A stretch of 64,000 nt of DNA, taken from assembly GCA_947579665.1 (NCBI GenBank), contig OX388349.1, positions 17,950,459-18,014,458 on the forward strand. Direction: 5' to 3'. Origin of the DNA: Sympetrum striolatum. Its lineage: Eukaryota; Arthropoda; Insecta; Odonata; Libellulidae. Positions 62,853-64,000 of this stretch are shown piece after piece. Each line of letters starts with the position of its first letter. Position 1 is the first letter of the stretch. The translations under genes and the position numbers were made by a program. Below the pieces are notes generated by a model. That model searched no databases and was not told the origin of the DNA. It saw nothing but the letters and a program-made list of their open reading frames with translations.

Positions 62853-62875
62853 TTAACTGAGGGAATACAACATAC
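62853..62875. repeat. Target site duplication, right, of the Jockey-like element
   Basis: Exact match to 56642-56664. Removing the element and one copy restores a continuous inverted-repeat arm leading into the 5S gene. Confidence 0.93.
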
Positions 62876-62929
62876 TGTTTGGTCGCTGTAGATCTTGCCA
62901 ACGGCCATACCATGATGAAAACACCGGTT
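62876..62929 (+). repeat. Right arm of the inverted repeat, distal part
   Basis: Continues the arm interrupted by the Jockey-like element: 21 bp of 5S upstream sequence, then 5S nucleotides 1-33. It is the mirror of 55157-55210. Confidence 0.88.
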
Positions 62930-63015
62930 CTAGTCCGATCACCGAAGTTAAGCATCATCGGGCCCGGATAGTACTTAGATGGGTGACCGCCTAGGAACAC
63001 CGGGTGCTGTTGGTG
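62897..63015 (+). rRNA. 5S ribosomal RNA gene
   Basis: A 119-nt sequence starting GCCAACGGCCATACC and ending GGGTGCTGTTGGT, with the full 5S layout. The terminal helix GCCAAC/GTTGGT closes. Internal control sequences are present: GAAGTTAAGCA (box A) and GATGGGTGACCGCC (box C). A T-rich run (TTTTATTTATTTT) follows, suitable for RNA polymerase III termination. The helix formed by CATGATG and CATCATC is paired. Relative to the CACGATG of the fragment at 63322, the C-to-T change is matched by an A on the other strand, which suggests structural constraint. It is likely a functional or recently functional gene. Confidence 0.92.
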
Positions 63016-63321
63016 TTTTATTTATTTTATATCGCTATTAAATACTATTAAGACATAGGAGTACATTCGTTTTAAAGAATTTAATTTTTTCCGAGGCCCT
63101 TAAACACTGTTTAGCCCAAGCAAAAGCATTCATAAGAGAGAAAGGAGGAAGATTCTAAATTCGATTTATTTTTTTAGAATTCCTTTATGCCATGAACACA
63201 ACGCAATGGCAAATGATAACACGTGGTGAGACAAAATGGTGTGATTAGATAATTAAATTGATATGCACATTGCTTATTACTGTATTGTAATTTTTTGTGT
63301 CAGTCTTTCCATAACATCTAT
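63016..63321. other. AT-rich spacer after the 5S gene, no gene seen
   Basis: About 306 bp. Only the T-rich stretch directly after the 5S gene is interpretable, as a Pol III terminator. I see no repeats or open frames of note. Confidence 0.6.
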
Positions 63322-63343
63322 GTCAACGGCCATACCACGATGA
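63322..63343 (+). pseudogene. 5S rRNA head fragment (nt ~1-22)
   Basis: GTCAACGGCCATACCACGAT matches the start of 5S with one change (T at nucleotide 2). It breaks off after about nucleotide 22 and runs into the 5' end of the second Jockey-like element. It starts 425 bp after the intact 5S gene. The upstream sequences of the two copies differ. Confidence 0.75.
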
Positions 63344-64000
63344 TTGAATTCTTTAAATTCAAGGCCCTCAGCCACTCAGAAATCAACTAATAATTCAACA
63401 ATTAATATCAACTCTTCTAACTTGTCCTCTTCTCCTCAAGCAATTTTCTCTTCATCGTCTTTATTTAATACCAATCAAGTAAACTCTATGCCTTCAGCAC
63501 CTATTAATAATTCTAGCAATGTAGATAATATTCCTGAAGTAGAAATGTCTGATCTCGAATTTGTACCTGTTAGACATAAAAGGAAATTGCCTCCGCCGTC
63601 GCCCACTAATCTGGGATCCATTCCCATCAAAAATAAATTCGATCCGCTTACCAATACATATTTGTGTGACGTCACGGCCGCGAGTGCTCCCTCTACCGCC
63701 TCACCTTCCGATCCTTCCCCTCCCCCTGCGCCGCGCGAACGAAAAGTCAAAATTCCATCAATTAAATTAGTGGACACGCATGGATGGACCGCGCTCTTGA
63801 GAGAATTGACCAAAGCGACCACCTTTCCGCCAGTTTGTCAGATGTCGGGCCCCAATTTAATTTTAATTAAATGCCAAACAATTAATGATCATACTTCAGT
63901 CACAAAAATCTTAAAAACGTCAGGAAAACAGTATTATACGTATCAAGTACCGGGGGACCGAAATAAAGATTTTGTTATCAGAGGCCTACCAAGTTCTACC
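63344..64000 (+). mobile_element. Second Jockey-like non-LTR retrotransposon, 5' end only
   Basis: The sequence after the 5S fragment has an open frame homologous to ORF1 of the minus-strand element but clearly diverged. It is therefore a related family and not a copy. The element continues beyond the window. Confidence 0.78.
63488..64000 (+). CDS. ORF1 of the second Jockey-like element, partial
   Basis: The frame is open from the ATG at 63488 to the window end, 171 codons with no stop. It is also open upstream without ATG to a TGA near 63341. The N-terminal third is polar and proline/serine-rich. It then reads KIPSIKLVDTHGWTALL, CQMSGPNLILIKC and DFVIRGLP. These align with NKIPPLFLSDTKNWVQL, AQMSGRRVVVKC and NFIIRNLP of the Jockey-like ORF1 at 60020-61838. 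Zinc knuckles would be expected downstream, outside the window. The start could lie further upstream at a non-ATG codon. Confidence 0.82.
   Translation, partial: MPSAPINNSSNVDNIPEVEMSDLEFVPVRHKRKLPPPSPTNLGSIPIKNKFDPLTNTYLCDVTAASAPSTASPSDPSPPPAPRERKVKIPSIKLVDTHGWTALLRELTKATTFPPVCQMSGPNLILIKCQTINDHTSVTKILKTSGKQYYTYQVPGDRNKDFVIRGLPSST

Noticed and set aside
63475..63822. 115-codon minus-strand frame near the right end
   Set aside because: It is antisense to the better supported plus-strand ORF1, which has homology to the other Jockey-like ORF1.

Overview
This is eukaryotic, non-coding, repeat-rich DNA. It looks like a centromeric or pericentromeric satellite block running into a transposon-rich 5S-rDNA-bearing border. 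The nested Gypsy, Penelope-like and Jockey-like retroelements, together with the AT-rich satellite, suggest an arthropod, most likely an insect; the species cannot be named from sequence alone. I see no host protein-coding gene, tRNA, CRISPR array or bacterial-type operon.

Layout. (1) Positions 1-37023, 39193-40001 and 46073-55156 are one satellite family with a monomer of about 163 bp. It is organised in nested higher-order repeats (HORs). An 'A' HOR of 3219-3221 bp fills the first 9 kb. A 'B' HOR of 2853 bp, with variants of 2038 and 3669 bp, fills about 10.8-27.1 kb. A-type sequence returns at 27.2-31.6 kb with a shortened 2323-bp period. Almost every HOR unit carries, at the same place, a ~401-bp MITE-like element with ~77-bp terminal inverted repeats and a 7-bp target duplication. 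Sixteen copies are listed. (2) A 5'-truncated, broken Penelope-like element (37024-39192, +) interrupts the satellite. It carries RT and GIY-YIG motifs, a hammerhead-ribozyme-like fold over its stop codon, and a possible 90-bp intron. (3) A Ty3/Gypsy LTR retrotransposon (40304-45972, -) with two 360-bp LTRs sits inside one of the MITE copies, flanked by CTGC. Gag and Pol are joined by a -1 frameshift site, and integrase has two in-frame stops. (4) The satellite ends at about 55156 against an inverted head fragment of 5S rRNA. This is the tip of a 407-bp inverted repeat (55157-55563 and 56312-56664 plus 62876-62929). (5) A Jockey-like non-LTR retrotransposon (56665-62852, -) splits the right arm of that repeat with a perfect 23-bp target duplication. 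It has ORF1 with zinc knuckles, an endonuclease and an RT, and several frameshifts. (6) An apparently intact 5S rRNA gene (62897-63015, +) follows. A second 5S head fragment (63322-63343) then leads into the start of a second Jockey-like element on the + strand, whose ORF1 runs off the window.

Order of events inferred from nesting: satellite, then MITE insertion, then HOR amplification carrying the MITE, then Gypsy insertion into one amplified MITE. At the border: 5S inverted duplication, then Jockey insertion. Nothing here acts as a cellular pathway. The working parts are selfish-element machinery (protease, RT, RNase H, integrase, endonucleases), much of it broken, plus the 5S gene.
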